Shown in pieces: positions 1 through 8,863 of a DNA stretch of 64,000 nucleotides (positions are counted from its first letter, which is position 1; the number at the start of each line of letters is the position of its first letter). A program made the translations under genes and the position numbers. The notes under the pieces were generated by a model, which worked only from the letters and a program-made list of their open reading frames with translations, was not told the origin of the DNA and did no database searches. The DNA comes from Roseiconus lacunae (GTDB lineage: Bacteria > Planctomycetota > Planctomycetia > Pirellulales > Pirellulaceae), in NCBI RefSeq assembly GCF_008312935.1, contig NZ_VSZO01000015.1, forward strand, positions 186,001 through 250,000, read 5' to 3'.

Positions 1-1254
1 AAAACCGTTGTGGAGATCAATCGCTTGGTCCACTACCAGATCAATGTCACCGTTCGATTCATTTCTTGCATCCGGTGCATCAACCTCCGGGCGCGCTGTG
101 TCGATGGCAGCGTCGTTCGTCAGCTCTGACGAGATCGCTTCAGCACTGTTCGTTGCCGAGTCAATTCCGCTGCGCTTTGAATGGGGGTGGCTTTCGGAAT
201 CGACAGCGGTGGCTTCCGGACTTTCGGCGATGGGGGAATCGTTTATGGAGTCGACCAAAAGATTCGGCGCATCTTCTGAAATACCGTGATCATCTAGTTC
301 CTGAGAAGCTTCGGTATGGTCATTCAACGCATTTGGATCAGTAACAGCCGGAGTCAAATTCGCAGGCTCGGCAACCTCGGCAGAAACCCCGATTGAAGAT
401 GTGGAAGTCGAATGATCATTCGCTGAACTGAGTTCTTCGCTTAACGATACAGACCGATCGGATTGGGGATCATTGGGTGACGAACTGTTCGCGTTAGATT
501 CGCTCGGCTCGGTTGGGTTCGCGATCTGTTGAGCAGTAACTTCTGTGACTGCAATGTTCTCGGTGGCAGCGGTGTTCGTCACTGCTCGGCCGACGTGTTG
601 ACGCAGCGTATGATCGGTGATCGATTGAATCGTTTCTGGCGAATTGTTGTCCGCCGAAATGTCGATCGTCACCGTCGACTGAAGTGTCGAATCCTTGACT
701 GCTTCGCTCACCAAGTTGGTATCAATCGGGTGAGAATCAATCGCATCGGCATCGGCTGTTTGTGAAACCAGCGAGGTTTGCAATTGGTGAGTTTGCAGTG
801 CGGTTGAAGTCTCACTCTCAAGCCACAATGACTCTTCGTCTAACTCAGGGTTCGTTTGAGGAAGGGTTTCTATCAGTGGATTTAGCGTCGCATTTTTGTT
901 AGTGCCATTTGCGTCAGCGCTCGACGTTGCGTTTAGAAGCGTCGCCGCTGCATCAACAGCATCTATGTCAGACTGGAGTTCGGCTTCGGTCAATGGCGAC
1001 GGTGCAACGTCGTCTGATGCAACATCGGCTGTCTTGAGGGACGTCTCGATATCTGCACCGACATGGTTGCTTTGTAAAGCGGCAGCGGCATGTCCATCGG
1101 TTTCGCCGGTCGACGCTTGTGCGATGAAGGACTCGAATGTTTGAGTTACGTCACCTCCAATACCACCGGAATGACTGTTGGTGTCGGAGTGGGTAAAGGT
1201 AAGGCTACCTGCCCCGCCGGTAGCACCGAGCAACAAAGCGAATGGATCAGACAT
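1..1254 (-). CDS. FliK-like flagellar hook-length control protein, N-terminal part (cut by window edge)
   Basis: The frame is open from an ATG at 1254 to the left edge, 418 codons without a stop, so the C-terminus is outside the window. The visible part is low-complexity, rich in Ser, Thr, Asp, Glu and Ala, with almost no aromatic residues and no signal peptide or membrane segment. It begins MSDPFALLLGATGGAG. FliK proteins have a long, poorly conserved, disordered N-terminal ruler region and a conserved C-terminal switch domain, and here only the first would be visible. The assignment rests on composition plus position: it is the last gene of a minus-strand run that includes a sigma-54 activator and a FlgN-like gene, with flagellin on the other side. 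No clear Shine-Dalgarno precedes the ATG. It could instead be another disordered surface or flagellar protein. Confidence 0.5.
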   Translation of the reverse strand, partial: MSDPFALLLGATGGAGSLTFTHSDTNSHSGGIGGDVTQTFESFIAQASTGETDGHAAAALQSNHVGADIETSLKTADVASDDVAPSPLTEAELQSDIDAVDAAATLLNATSSADANGTNKNATLNPLIETLPQTNPELDEESLWLESETSTALQTHQLQTSLVSQTADADAIDSHPIDTNLVSEAVKDSTLQSTVTIDISADNNSPETIQSITDHTLRQHVGRAVTNTAATENIAVTEVTAQQIANPTEPSESNANSSSPNDPQSDRSVSLSEELSSANDHSTSTSSIGVSAEVAEPANLTPAVTDPNALNDHTEASQELDDHGISEDAPNLLVDSINDSPIAESPEATAVDSESHPHSKRSGIDSATNSAEAISSELTNDAAIDTARPEVDAPDARNESNGDIDLVVDQAIDLHNGF

Positions 1255-1643
1255 GGGGGTGAATGTATGGGAATCGGTCTCAAAAAATCGATTCCCGCCA
1301 CTTAGGCAAACGCCGTGCCAATTGCACGCCGCGTCTCATTTAGCGGTTTTCAGATGGACCTAATTCTACAAGTCCGACAACCGGACTTTTTCGAAGAAGA
1401 CTCAAGTCCATCGAAGGAAAGAATTGCTTTGCAAGCAGAGCAACTCTTTCCCACATCGATGTCGCTTTCCACTTGCAACCACTGATTGAGTCACAGTTGA
1501 TTGCGATCATTTGGGCGAGTTGAGCATCGACCGAAAGACGCTAGCAGAGAAGAAGAGGGCGGTCAGAAATTCCCCGCTCATCGAGAGAAGACGGGTGTGA
1601 ATGCCACACGCCGCGTATTCAACGTTCAGAGATCGGCTAAGCT
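1255..1643. other. Intergenic stretch upstream of the FliK-like gene
   Basis: I see no plausible gene in either strand here. A weak sigma-54-type -24/-12 pair can be read on the minus strand (GG and GC ten bases apart, plus-strand positions 1317-1330), about 65 bases before the FliK-like start. The bases around it match the consensus poorly, so it is only a candidate. Confidence 0.4.
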
Positions 1644-2621
1644 TTAAGCCGCTTTGGATTCAGATTCGATTTCGCGATAGCGACGCATCTTGTTGGTAAG
1701 CGTCCGTGGCGAAATTCCAAGTTTTTCGGCGACGACTTGACGATTTCCGAACGCCTTAATCGCGGCAGTGATGATTTGGCGTTCGACTTCATCCAAGTTC
1801 ATGTGTAGCCATTGGTTGGGAAGTCGTGCGTTCTCACTTGGAGGGCCTTGTTGTGGCGAATCACCTTTGCGTTCCAATTCAATCCCAAGATGATCCGTTG
1901 AGATCCGGGGTTGATCGGTGAGGACGCAGGCGCGGTGAATGACATTGCGAAGCTCTCGAATGTTACCCGGCCAATCGTACTTGGCGAGAAGCTTCATCGC
2001 CGCTGAATCGAAGCCTTCAATCGCTATCTCGCTTTCATTTCGGAAGGCGTCAACGAAATGCAATGCCAATACGGGGATATCAGCGACGCGTTGACGCAAC
2101 GGTGGAATGTCGAGCGTGAGCACGTTGATACGATGCAGCAAGTCCAGGCGAAAGTCGCCGTCATCAACGGCTTGTTTCAGGTCACGATTGGTGGCTGCGA
2201 CGATACGTACATCATGTTCGATCGAGGTACTGCTACCGACTCGTTCAAACGTTTTCGATTCGAGAACACGAAGCAATTTCGACTGCAATGACAGTGGGAT
2301 CTCACCAACTTCGTCTAAGAACAGGGTGCCGCCCTTGGCCGCTTCGAAACGACCTTCTCGTGTCGCGATCGCTCCCGAGAAAGCGCCTTTTTCGTGGCCA
2401 AAGAGTTCACTTTCAAAAAGGTTTTCCGAGATCGCCGCGCAATTGACTGGAATAAACGGTTGCGTCGCACGAGGACTCGATTGGTGCACCAATTGGGCGA
2501 AAAGTTCTTTTCCAGTTCCACTTTCGCCGGTCAGTAACACGGGAGCCGCTGATCGGGCTGCACGTTTTGCGAACTGAATTAACGCCTCAACCTTTGGTGA
2601 TTGTGTGATGATCATCCCCAT
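1644..2621 (-). CDS. Sigma-54-dependent transcriptional activator without receiver domain (flagellar regulator-like)
   Basis: About 325 residues. It is an AAA+ enhancer-binding protein that would remodel RNA polymerase-sigma54 closed complexes using ATP. Visible parts are Walker A GESGTGKE (residues 32-39), a GAFSGA loop (79-84) in place of the usual GAFTGA, Walker B LFLDE (about 100-104), the arginine-finger stretch FRLDLLHRI, and a C-terminal Fis-type helix-turn-helix (about 276-321). There is no N-terminal receiver or GAF domain, as in PspF or FleQ-type short activators. I prefer ATG 2621, preceded by GGGG, over an upstream TTG at 2648. It sits between flagellar genes, and a sigma-54 promoter lies before flagellin at 6890, so control of flagellar genes is the natural inference. 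Which genes it binds is not shown by the sequence. Confidence 0.9.
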   Translation of the reverse strand: MGMIITQSPKVEALIQFAKRAARSAAPVLLTGESGTGKELFAQLVHQSSPRATQPFIPVNCAAISENLFESELFGHEKGAFSGAIATREGRFEAAKGGTLFLDEVGEIPLSLQSKLLRVLESKTFERVGSSTSIEHDVRIVAATNRDLKQAVDDGDFRLDLLHRINVLTLDIPPLRQRVADIPVLALHFVDAFRNESEIAIEGFDSAAMKLLAKYDWPGNIRELRNVIHRACVLTDQPRISTDHLGIELERKGDSPQQGPPSENARLPNQWLHMNLDEVERQIITAAIKAFGNRQVVAEKLGISPRTLTNKMRRYREIESESKAA

Positions 2622-2711
2622 TTGCCCCAAGGATGCTAGACGGATCAAACTCGCCGGGATCCTGAAAGCGGATTGCGGCGAACGTTGCTAGAATTGTTGT
2701 TGGCTTACCGT

Positions 2712-3098
2712 TTAACTGTGATTGTTAACACGGTAGGCATTTTGCATTTGGATCCCTCGAACGCTGCCCTGGATCCGTGGGAACAGACGCCTCAGTGAGT
2801 CAACGGAAGACTTTTCCAGCTGCGCAAGCTTCGGCATCAAGGATTGAACCAGTTCGATCGTCTCATCGGTAAGGGTCTTTAACGGGCCTGATAGCTCATT
2901 CGACTGATCCAGGTAGCTCTGGCGCAGCGGTCGTAGCTTATCTTCGGTTTGTTTGACCAACGCCATCTGCTCGCGTATCGGATCGACGGCGTGATGAGAA
3001 TCATCGGCATACTGTTCGATGATTTGATTCAATCGTTCATAGTGTTGCTTCAATTCGCTGGTGTAACTGAGCAGCTGTGTTTCATTTGTTTCCGACAT
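2712..3098 (-). CDS. Small helical protein, possibly a FlgN/FliT-like flagellar export chaperone
   Basis: 128 residues starting at ATG 3098 (MSETNETQ). A purine-rich GGAGAGG stands about 10 bases upstream, and an upstream TTG at 3107 is less likely. The protein is almost entirely predicted helix, with heptad-like leucines and many Gln and Glu, no Cys, and no membrane segment. FlgN and FliT chaperones, which carry hook-associated proteins such as FlgK, FlgL and FliD to the export gate, are of this size and helical character. The end of the protein (about MQNAYRVNNHS) could be the flexible tail. The start overlaps the end of the upstream secreted TPR gene, showing translational coupling. Homology could not be tested, so the name is inference from size, fold character and neighbours. 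Confidence 0.45.
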   Translation of the reverse strand: MSETNETQLLSYTSELKQHYERLNQIIEQYADDSHHAVDPIREQMALVKQTEDKLRPLRQSYLDQSNELSGPLKTLTDETIELVQSLMPKLAQLEKSSVDSLRRLFPRIQGSVRGIQMQNAYRVNNHS

Positions 3099-4116
3099 GA
3101 TTTTCAACCCTCTCCACGATCAACTCGATTTCCTTACTTAATTGATCCAACGCTTCGACGTTTTTTTGTTCCGTTTCGGCGTATTTCAAGTACCACTTAG
3201 CGGCTTGAACCGGGTAGTCAGGAGACGTCTCATTCGCGATGTCTCGCAACGTCCCGATTGAAGATTCGAACTGTTTTTGTTTTTGCTGGCAGAGCGCGAG
3301 CAACAAATCCAACCACATCCGGTCTGATTGTGGCATGCTCTGGGTATCGACTTTTTGCAGCGCCTGAAGCGCTGCCTTGTAATTGCCTGTGCGATAGAGG
3401 CTTTCCCCTAACGCCAGCGTATTGACGGGAACGGGAAGAAGCTGTGTCCCGGTGACGTCTGGGTTGCCAAATTCAGGATCGCCGGAATCAGTTTGGTTAT
3501 TCGCAGAGACCTGATCCGCGGCGGCAAGAGATTGGTCAACGGCAGGGTGAACTTTAGGAGGCTGCGTCGGTGCAGGCGTAACAGTTTCCATAGCCGGAAG
3601 CGGATGGAGTGGCGTATCAGTGTTCGCCGCAGCCGAGGGTATCGATCGCTGCGGATCGCGGCGAAGCTTCTGCAGCACGCGAATGCGCTCACGAATCTCT
3701 TTCAATTCACTCGCGGGGTCGGGTTGAAGTCCGGTCAACACGTCAAGGACTTCGTTAGGGGCCCCCGCCATTCCTCCAGACTCCGACCCTTGGGCAAGTG
3801 CTCGCGCGCCGGCCGTACTGTTGGAATTCGGGTTCGTCTTTTCGGTCGTATCTAAGTTTCGCATCCGTCGCAGGCGTTCGGTAGCATCCATCAGCGACTT
3901 TAGCCGTGACTCGAGCTCGTTGGCCGGGTCGCCGGGCAACTGCTCAAGTGTGGTTGCGGGCGCGTCCGATATCGCTACGGCATCTTGCGAATATGCCGGC
4001 TTGGAACAATACACAACAAGAGCGGCCATCATCAAAAGCATCGTTTGGCTGCTCTTGCTTGGCCACTTCTGTGTTTTTGAGAGAGTGAGAGGGCTGAATC
4101 GAGCTTGTTCAATCAT
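3082..4116 (-). CDS. Secreted TPR-repeat protein in the flagellar operon
   Basis: 344 residues. A long basic N-region is followed by a hydrophobic stretch (LLMMAALVVY, about residues 27-36) and a likely signal-peptidase site near AYSQ-DA, so export across the inner membrane is expected. The middle (about 50-225) is Pro/Gln/Asn-rich linker. The C-terminal third holds TPR-like helix pairs, beginning LALGESLYRTGNYKAALQAL, in the style of YbgF/CpoB periplasmic TPR proteins. Its ATG overlaps the stop of the larger membrane TPR gene by four bases (ATGA), so both are translated together. Function is unknown. The pairing with a membrane-anchored TPR/STN protein in a flagellar operon suggests a periplasmic scaffold, possibly for the motor or P/L-ring zone. 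That role is inference. Confidence 0.75.
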   Translation of the reverse strand: MIEQARFSPLTLSKTQKWPSKSSQTMLLMMAALVVYCSKPAYSQDAVAISDAPATTLEQLPGDPANELESRLKSLMDATERLRRMRNLDTTEKTNPNSNSTAGARALAQGSESGGMAGAPNEVLDVLTGLQPDPASELKEIRERIRVLQKLRRDPQRSIPSAAANTDTPLHPLPAMETVTPAPTQPPKVHPAVDQSLAAADQVSANNQTDSGDPEFGNPDVTGTQLLPVPVNTLALGESLYRTGNYKAALQALQKVDTQSMPQSDRMWLDLLLALCQQKQKQFESSIGTLRDIANETSPDYPVQAAKWYLKYAETEQKNVEALDQLSKEIELIVERVENHVGNK

Positions 4117-6362
4117 GGAACAACGACTCCTTGGTTAGCATGACTCGAAGTTGTCTCGACTGGCTCGGGGAGCACGCCAGCGAAGCAAAGCGTCGCCGCA
4201 TAGTGCTGACCCTTTTCGTTTAGCACCATGCCGAGCGTGTTGAGCGCTTCGGCTTGGACCGTTTGGTCAACTTCCAGGCGGGCGATACGCCGGCAAATGG
4301 ATTCGCATTGTTCTAGCTTGCCGGCATCAAACTTAATCTTGGCATGAAGTAGTAACACCGTCGGGAGCAAATCGATGGATACCTGTCCGTAGTTACTGAT
4401 CGTTTCGTCTGCCGCATCGAAGTGTCCTGCACCATACTGCGCTCGGGCGAGTTCAAGGCGAATTCGTTCGGACCAAAATCCTTTTGGGGCTTTCGCCAGG
4501 GATTCTTTCAGGCTCTCAACAGCTTTGTTTCGAATGCCGACCGAAGCATAGGCCTGCGAGACAATCAATGCATCGGCAAAACCCGCAGGATCATTGGGTT
4601 TTAGCGTCGCGAGGGCCATCACTAATCGTTGCCCCTCGTCTTGGAGTCCTCCACGCGACGGGTTGCGCTGGAAACGGGCGAATGAAGAGAAAACGCTAGC
4701 GACTCGCTGAGTCGCATCTCCTACGATGTGGGGCGATTGATCGAAGAGAACTTGGTTAGCAGAATCGGGATCTTCTGTCAGTAGGTATGCACGTGCGAGC
4801 ATCATCGCACAGCGGCTGAGGACGGCCGGTTCCGTGGCACGTCGAAGTCCACGCGAGCCCGCCAATATCGCTTTGTCGGTTTGGCCGAGCTCCAGTTCAA
4901 GCTCAGAAATCATGGCGTAGACGTCGCCCTCAAGAGAAGCGGTGAGCGTCTGGTCAAGTGCCATATAACAAGCATTGAGCGCATCAAGTTTTTCGCCATC
5001 GGCGAGCTGCAGCGAGGCTTCGTTGAAATACAGCTTTGCACTCAATTCATGCATCGGGGTTTGTTCCCGTGCCATCTGATATTTCGTCCGAGCTTCTTCC
5101 CAGCCACCGGCGAGACGTGAGTTGTTGCCTTCATTCATGATCGCTGCCGTGCGCCGTGGCCCCGGTTCGACCTCCAGTTGAACCTGACGCAACATGCGCT
5201 GGGTCCGGGCAAGGTCGTAAGAAGCCAAGTCACGATCGGCGAGTTCTTCGCGATGCATGACGGAGACTTCGCCTTCGGACTGGCTCCAGGTCAGCGCCAT
5301 CGACTCCAAAACGCTATCAAGCAAGAATGACACCGGCATCGCCGTCGTCTGAACGTTCGTCATTCGGCCGACAAGGTCTGTCTTCGCCTTTTCGGTGAGG
5401 TTGAACACCATACCCGAACCACGTTCGATTTCGGTTAGCAGGCCCAGAACACTCAGCCCACGAACGTTCGCTCCGACCAAGACGACCGACGCGTCTTTGT
5501 TGGGGGACTGCAGAACTTGAAGTTGGCTCGGCGGCGTCGACAGACCATCGACAGGTGCTTCCCAGTCGACGAGTTCAAGCACATGATCAACTGTAACGGC
5601 TGGCCAGTAATATTCCATCGGTTCGTTCTGCAACGCGTCTATGACGATCTGACTTGAAAGGACACGCTTTTGAAGGCAGTCAGAAAGTTGCGAAACTAGT
5701 TGTGCCCGAAGTAACTGCGGATACTTCGTTCCGCCATAGATCAAATACAGTTCACTGAGCAACGAAGCGGCATCATTGAATTGTCCGCGATTCTCCCAGA
5801 CACGCGCGATCCCAAGCAGGCAATTCGCTTGAGCGACGGAACCTTTTTCAACAACGCGGATCGCGCTGCGGTAATGTTTGATCGCATCATCGTGTTCATG
5901 TGCCAATTCAGATGCGAGCGCGAGTCGTATTAGGATGCCGTTGTCGGTGGGGACATCGGCTGTCTGCAATAGTTTCTGATAGTGCTTCATCGCACCTTCG
6001 TAGTTCCCACCGAGCAACAAACGGTCGCCGAGTTCGACAACCGCCGAGTCTATTTTTTGGGTGCGTTTCATCGGCGGACTGATCTCACTCCAAACGTCAT
6101 CGATTGGGTCGGCAGCAAGGTCGGTTTGTGACTCTGATTCTTGTACGGTCGGCGACTGGGGGTTTTCCCTCGTTTCGTCTGTGAAAGGCCATGTATCGTC
6201 GATTTCGTCACCTTGCTCGGCCAACACGTCGGCCGGATCGATGGTTTCGTCGATCGATTGTGCGGCAGGATCTTCGGTACTCGACGGCCAGTTATAGACC
6301 AGGCCTCCGATCGCACCGACCGTGAGAAACACGGTTATCCAGACGATTTCTGCTCGAAACAC
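4113..6362 (-). CDS. Membrane-anchored TPR protein with an STN-like (secretin N-terminal) segment
   Basis: About 749 residues from GTG 6362, which places a single transmembrane helix (IVWITVFLTVGAIGGLVY) directly at the N-terminus. The frame extends upstream to GTG 6419 and GTG 6554, but the latter would leave only 20 bases to the divergent flgM gene, too little for two promoters. After an acidic linker come TPR-type helix pairs (about residues 100-210). A segment at about 285-370 (LSVLGLLTEIERGSGMVFNL and following) has the alternating pattern of an STN/secretin short domain. More TPR-like repeats run to the end. It heads a minus-strand operon that runs into the secreted TPR gene, the FlgN-like gene and the sigma-54 activator. 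Topology would be a short cytoplasmic start with a large periplasmic part. Function unknown. Confidence 0.75.
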   Translation of the reverse strand: MFRAEIVWITVFLTVGAIGGLVYNWPSSTEDPAAQSIDETIDPADVLAEQGDEIDDTWPFTDETRENPQSPTVQESESQTDLAADPIDDVWSEISPPMKRTQKIDSAVVELGDRLLLGGNYEGAMKHYQKLLQTADVPTDNGILIRLALASELAHEHDDAIKHYRSAIRVVEKGSVAQANCLLGIARVWENRGQFNDAASLLSELYLIYGGTKYPQLLRAQLVSQLSDCLQKRVLSSQIVIDALQNEPMEYYWPAVTVDHVLELVDWEAPVDGLSTPPSQLQVLQSPNKDASVVLVGANVRGLSVLGLLTEIERGSGMVFNLTEKAKTDLVGRMTNVQTTAMPVSFLLDSVLESMALTWSQSEGEVSVMHREELADRDLASYDLARTQRMLRQVQLEVEPGPRRTAAIMNEGNNSRLAGGWEEARTKYQMAREQTPMHELSAKLYFNEASLQLADGEKLDALNACYMALDQTLTASLEGDVYAMISELELELGQTDKAILAGSRGLRRATEPAVLSRCAMMLARAYLLTEDPDSANQVLFDQSPHIVGDATQRVASVFSSFARFQRNPSRGGLQDEGQRLVMALATLKPNDPAGFADALIVSQAYASVGIRNKAVESLKESLAKAPKGFWSERIRLELARAQYGAGHFDAADETISNYGQVSIDLLPTVLLLHAKIKFDAGKLEQCESICRRIARLEVDQTVQAEALNTLGMVLNEKGQHYAATLCFAGVLPEPVETTSSHANQGVVVP

Positions 6363-6574
6363 CAGTAAAAGCCCCGTTTGAAGACTGTTCGTTTCACAGT
6401 TGACGAACCTTGCGATCACCTCGGAACCGTCGTAATCGGAATATCTTTCCTGGTCCCTGTAATCGCTACGGGTGTATCGACGAAAAAAGCTTTGGGGCTT
6501 GAAGATTTTGTACGCAAGTTGGTACTGGACCTTTCGACAACCACTTGCAGTCACTCACCTGCGGAGAAATCCAA

Positions 6575-6862
6575 ATGAGAATCAATCCAACTGGTAACTC
6601 GCTGCCGTCTGATATTAAGCGGCTCGATTCCAAAGGTCCCAATGGGCAATCGGTCTCGCGAGCCGATGCGTCCGCCGCCAATGTTTCGACATCGGCGACT
6701 TCGATTCAATTGGATTCCATTCGCGAACTGTCACAGGTCCTCGAGCAAGCAGCTGATGTACGAGAGTCCGTGGTAGAGGATGTCAAACTGAAAATACAAA
6801 CCGGTGAATACCTGACCAAAGAGGCTGCACTCAATACGGCCAGGTCCATTCTCGATTTGTAG
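6575..6862 (+). CDS. flgM: Anti-sigma-28 factor FlgM
   Basis: 95 residues from ATG 6575, preceded by GGAGAAATCCAA, a reasonable ribosome site; the frame also runs back to TTG 6545, which is not needed. The protein begins MRINPTGN, typical of FlgM, has a disordered Ser/Ala-rich first half, and ends in the two amphipathic helices that bind FliA: VRESVVEDVKLKIQTGEY and a final IL-rich helix (TARSILDL). FlgM holds sigma-28 inactive until the hook is complete and is then exported through the flagellum. The usual length is about 95-100 residues. It lies directly upstream of flagellin but the flagellin gene has its own promoter in the gap. The fliA partner is not in this window. Confidence 0.85.
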   Translation: MRINPTGNSLPSDIKRLDSKGPNGQSVSRADASAANVSTSATSIQLDSIRELSQVLEQAADVRESVVEDVKLKIQTGEYLTKEAALNTARSILDL

Positions 6863-6887
6863 ATCTCGTGTGATCTCGATTTTCGCC

Positions 6888-6906
6888 GAGGCACCACGGA
6901 TGCACT
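6888..6906 (+). promoter_or_regulatory. Sigma-54 (-24/-12) promoter of flagellin
   Basis: GAGGCACCACGGATGCACT contains GG (6890-6891) and GC (6902-6903) separated by exactly ten bases. The flanks GGCAC and TGC match the sigma-54 consensus TGGCAC-N5-TTGCA. Transcription would start about 43 bases before the flagellin ATG. It is in line with the sigma-54 activator gene at 1644-2621. Confidence 0.7.
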
Positions 6907-6956
6907 GATTGACATGGACGTTTCGTTGATCCCCTAAAACACTGAGTAAGCAAGAG

Positions 6957-8369
6957 ATGAGCTTAACAATACAAAACAATGTCGGTGCATTGAACGCCCG
7001 CAACAACCTCGCCCGTTCTAGCAATGCTTTGAACAAGTCGATCGAACGATTGTCGACCGGTTTCAAAGTCAATCGTGGTGCCGACGGACCTGCTGCCCTC
7101 GTAATTTCGGAAAAGCAGCGTGCTCAGATCGCCGGCCTGAAAACTGCGATTGACAATACGGACAAGGCTATTTCGGTCGTTCAAACGGCTGAAGGTGCTT
7201 TGAACGAGGTCAACAGTATCTTGATCAAAGTGCGATCATTGGCTCTGGATTCGGCTAACTCGGGTGTCAACGACGCCGACGCATTTGCTGCCAACCAAGC
7301 TGAAATCGACAACGCGTTGGACACGATCAACCGAATCGCTGCCAACACCCAGTTCGGTGAAAAGTCGCTCCTCGATGGTACGGCCGGCGTGACTGGCACG
7401 ACGGACGATGCGGACGTCACGTTCCTGAAGGGTGGCAGCAACACCAGCGACGGAACCTACACCGTTGAAGTCACCACTCAAGGTGAACGAGCTAACATCA
7501 CCGCCGGCACGTCGCAAAACACTGGTCTGGCCGCCGACGAAGTGTTGTCTGTCAATGGCGTCAGCATCACCTTGAACTCCGGACTGTCGCGAGCGGGCGT
7601 TGTCGCCCGAATCAACGAATTCACGGACCAAACCGGTGTCGTCGCCGAAGATATCAACGGCGGTACCCGCCTGCGTTCGATCGAATATGGATCGGATGCC
7701 GAAGTCACCGTGGTTTCCGATACCGCCGCCGCTGCTAGCTCGTCCGGTTTCGGCACGACCCTTGATACCGACGCGGGTGTGAATATTGCCGGTGAAATTG
7801 ATGGAGTCGCCGCCTCCGGTAAAGGGAACACGCTGACGAGTATTTCTGGTGCATCGAAAGGGACTGTTGTTCGCGTTGGTGAACTTGGTACCGATGCAGC
7901 TCTGACCGAAACCGGTGCTCAAGGTAACGTTTCGATCCAGAACAACGCGTTGGTTTTCCAGATCGGTGCGAACCAAAACCAAACGGCTCAGATTGCGATG
8001 CAGAACATCAACGCGGATGCGTTGGGCGTCGCAGTGACGGGAACGAAGTTCAACAGCTTGAACGAAATCGACGTGACCTCGTTCGATAACGCTCAAGATG
8101 CGTTGAAAGTCATCGACGCCGCGATCGACGAACTGTCGAACATTCGTGGTGAACTCGGTGCGTTCCAGTCCAACACGCTGGAATCGATCGCAAGCAACAT
8201 GCGTTCGACGTTGGAAAACACCGTGAACGCCGAGTCGGTCATCCGTGACACGGACTTCGCCGAAGAAATCTCGCGATTCACCAACAACCAGATTCTGGTT
8301 CAGGCCGGTACGTCGGTACTCTCGAGTGCCAACCAGACGACGCAGTCGATTCTGTCCTTGCTGCAGTAA
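6957..8369 (+). CDS. fliC: Flagellin
   Basis: 470 residues. The N-terminal D0/D1 region (residues 1 to about 150) reads MSLTIQNNVGALNARNNLAR with the typical LSTGFKVNRGADGPAAL block. The C-terminal D1/D0 region (about 385-470) ends NQTTQSILSLLQ, the usual leucine-rich amphipathic end. Both halves form the filament core. The middle (about 150-380) is Ser/Thr/Gly/Ala-rich and encodes the variable D2/D3 outer domains exposed to solvent, where glycans are attached in other bacteria. There is no signal peptide, as expected for type III export. Only one flagellin is seen here. It is preceded by a sigma-54 promoter and followed by a hairpin, so it is probably monocistronic. Confidence 0.97.
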   Translation: MSLTIQNNVGALNARNNLARSSNALNKSIERLSTGFKVNRGADGPAALVISEKQRAQIAGLKTAIDNTDKAISVVQTAEGALNEVNSILIKVRSLALDSANSGVNDADAFAANQAEIDNALDTINRIAANTQFGEKSLLDGTAGVTGTTDDADVTFLKGGSNTSDGTYTVEVTTQGERANITAGTSQNTGLAADEVLSVNGVSITLNSGLSRAGVVARINEFTDQTGVVAEDINGGTRLRSIEYGSDAEVTVVSDTAAAASSSGFGTTLDTDAGVNIAGEIDGVAASGKGNTLTSISGASKGTVVRVGELGTDAALTETGAQGNVSIQNNALVFQIGANQNQTAQIAMQNINADALGVAVTGTKFNSLNEIDVTSFDNAQDALKVIDAAIDELSNIRGELGAFQSNTLESIASNMRSTLENTVNAESVIRDTDFAEEISRFTNNQILVQAGTSVLSSANQTTQSILSLLQ

Positions 8370-8392
8370 GCGTCGACAAAGTAATCGGACCC

Positions 8393-8423
8393 GGAGAGGG
8401 CGGGCGTTGGCTTCGCCCTTTCC
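8393..8423 (+). terminator. Hairpin after flagellin, probable terminator
   Basis: A 10-base-pair stem (8393-8402 with 8414-8423, one G-T pair) closes an 11-base loop, 23 bases after the flagellin stop. The following bases are T-rich but hold no clean T run, so termination may be partial. Confidence 0.5.
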
Positions 8424-8863
8424 GTTGGTCTTGATTTTGGGTCGCTTCGACGGCCTTTTTTCGGTCAGAGTGTCAGTGCGACGATTCCTTCGCCTGGATT
8501 TATTGCGATTAGAAATCCTAGCGAAGTAGTCGGATCCGCTCCGATGCTTGCCCCGGAAATTTAGGTCTCAGTGAAAACCTCTCTGGAATTCGATGTCCGT
8601 CGGCTTTGAAGCCAATGGCACCGGCCGTCGGTCGGGCGCGAGCGCGTTCGACTCACGGAATCCAGATGGGAACTGACTCGAGACCATTAGCCTAAGTCAT
8701 CCCAATACCTCATAGTTTGGCATGGTGACGAGTAAGTCTGGTGAGGGTTTACCGACTTTGAGAAGTGATCAAGTAGACGTCTCCGAAGCGATAGTCGTAG
8801 AGTCTTCAATGGCGAGGGTCGGGACATAGGGTTAGGCGCAATTTAAGTGGCAGGGCAACGCAA
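8424..8863. other. Intergenic stretch between flagellin and fliD
   Basis: No credible gene on either strand. I looked for sigma-54 and sigma-28 patterns in front of fliD and found no good match: the TTGGCATGGTGACGAG at about 8717 has a -24-like half but no -12 GC. The fliD promoter remains unknown. Confidence 0.4.

Noticed and set aside
1-1254. Short plus-strand frames opposite the FliK-like gene
   Set aside because: They are antisense to a 418-codon stop-free frame and have no features of their own.
6363-6554. Extension of the membrane TPR gene to GTG 6554
   Set aside because: It would leave only 20 bases to divergent flgM and put a basic, motif-free tail before the membrane helix.
8770-8800. 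Possible sigma-28 promoter before fliD (TAGA ... GCGATA)
   Set aside because: The spacing is about 10 bases instead of 15 and the elements match poorly.
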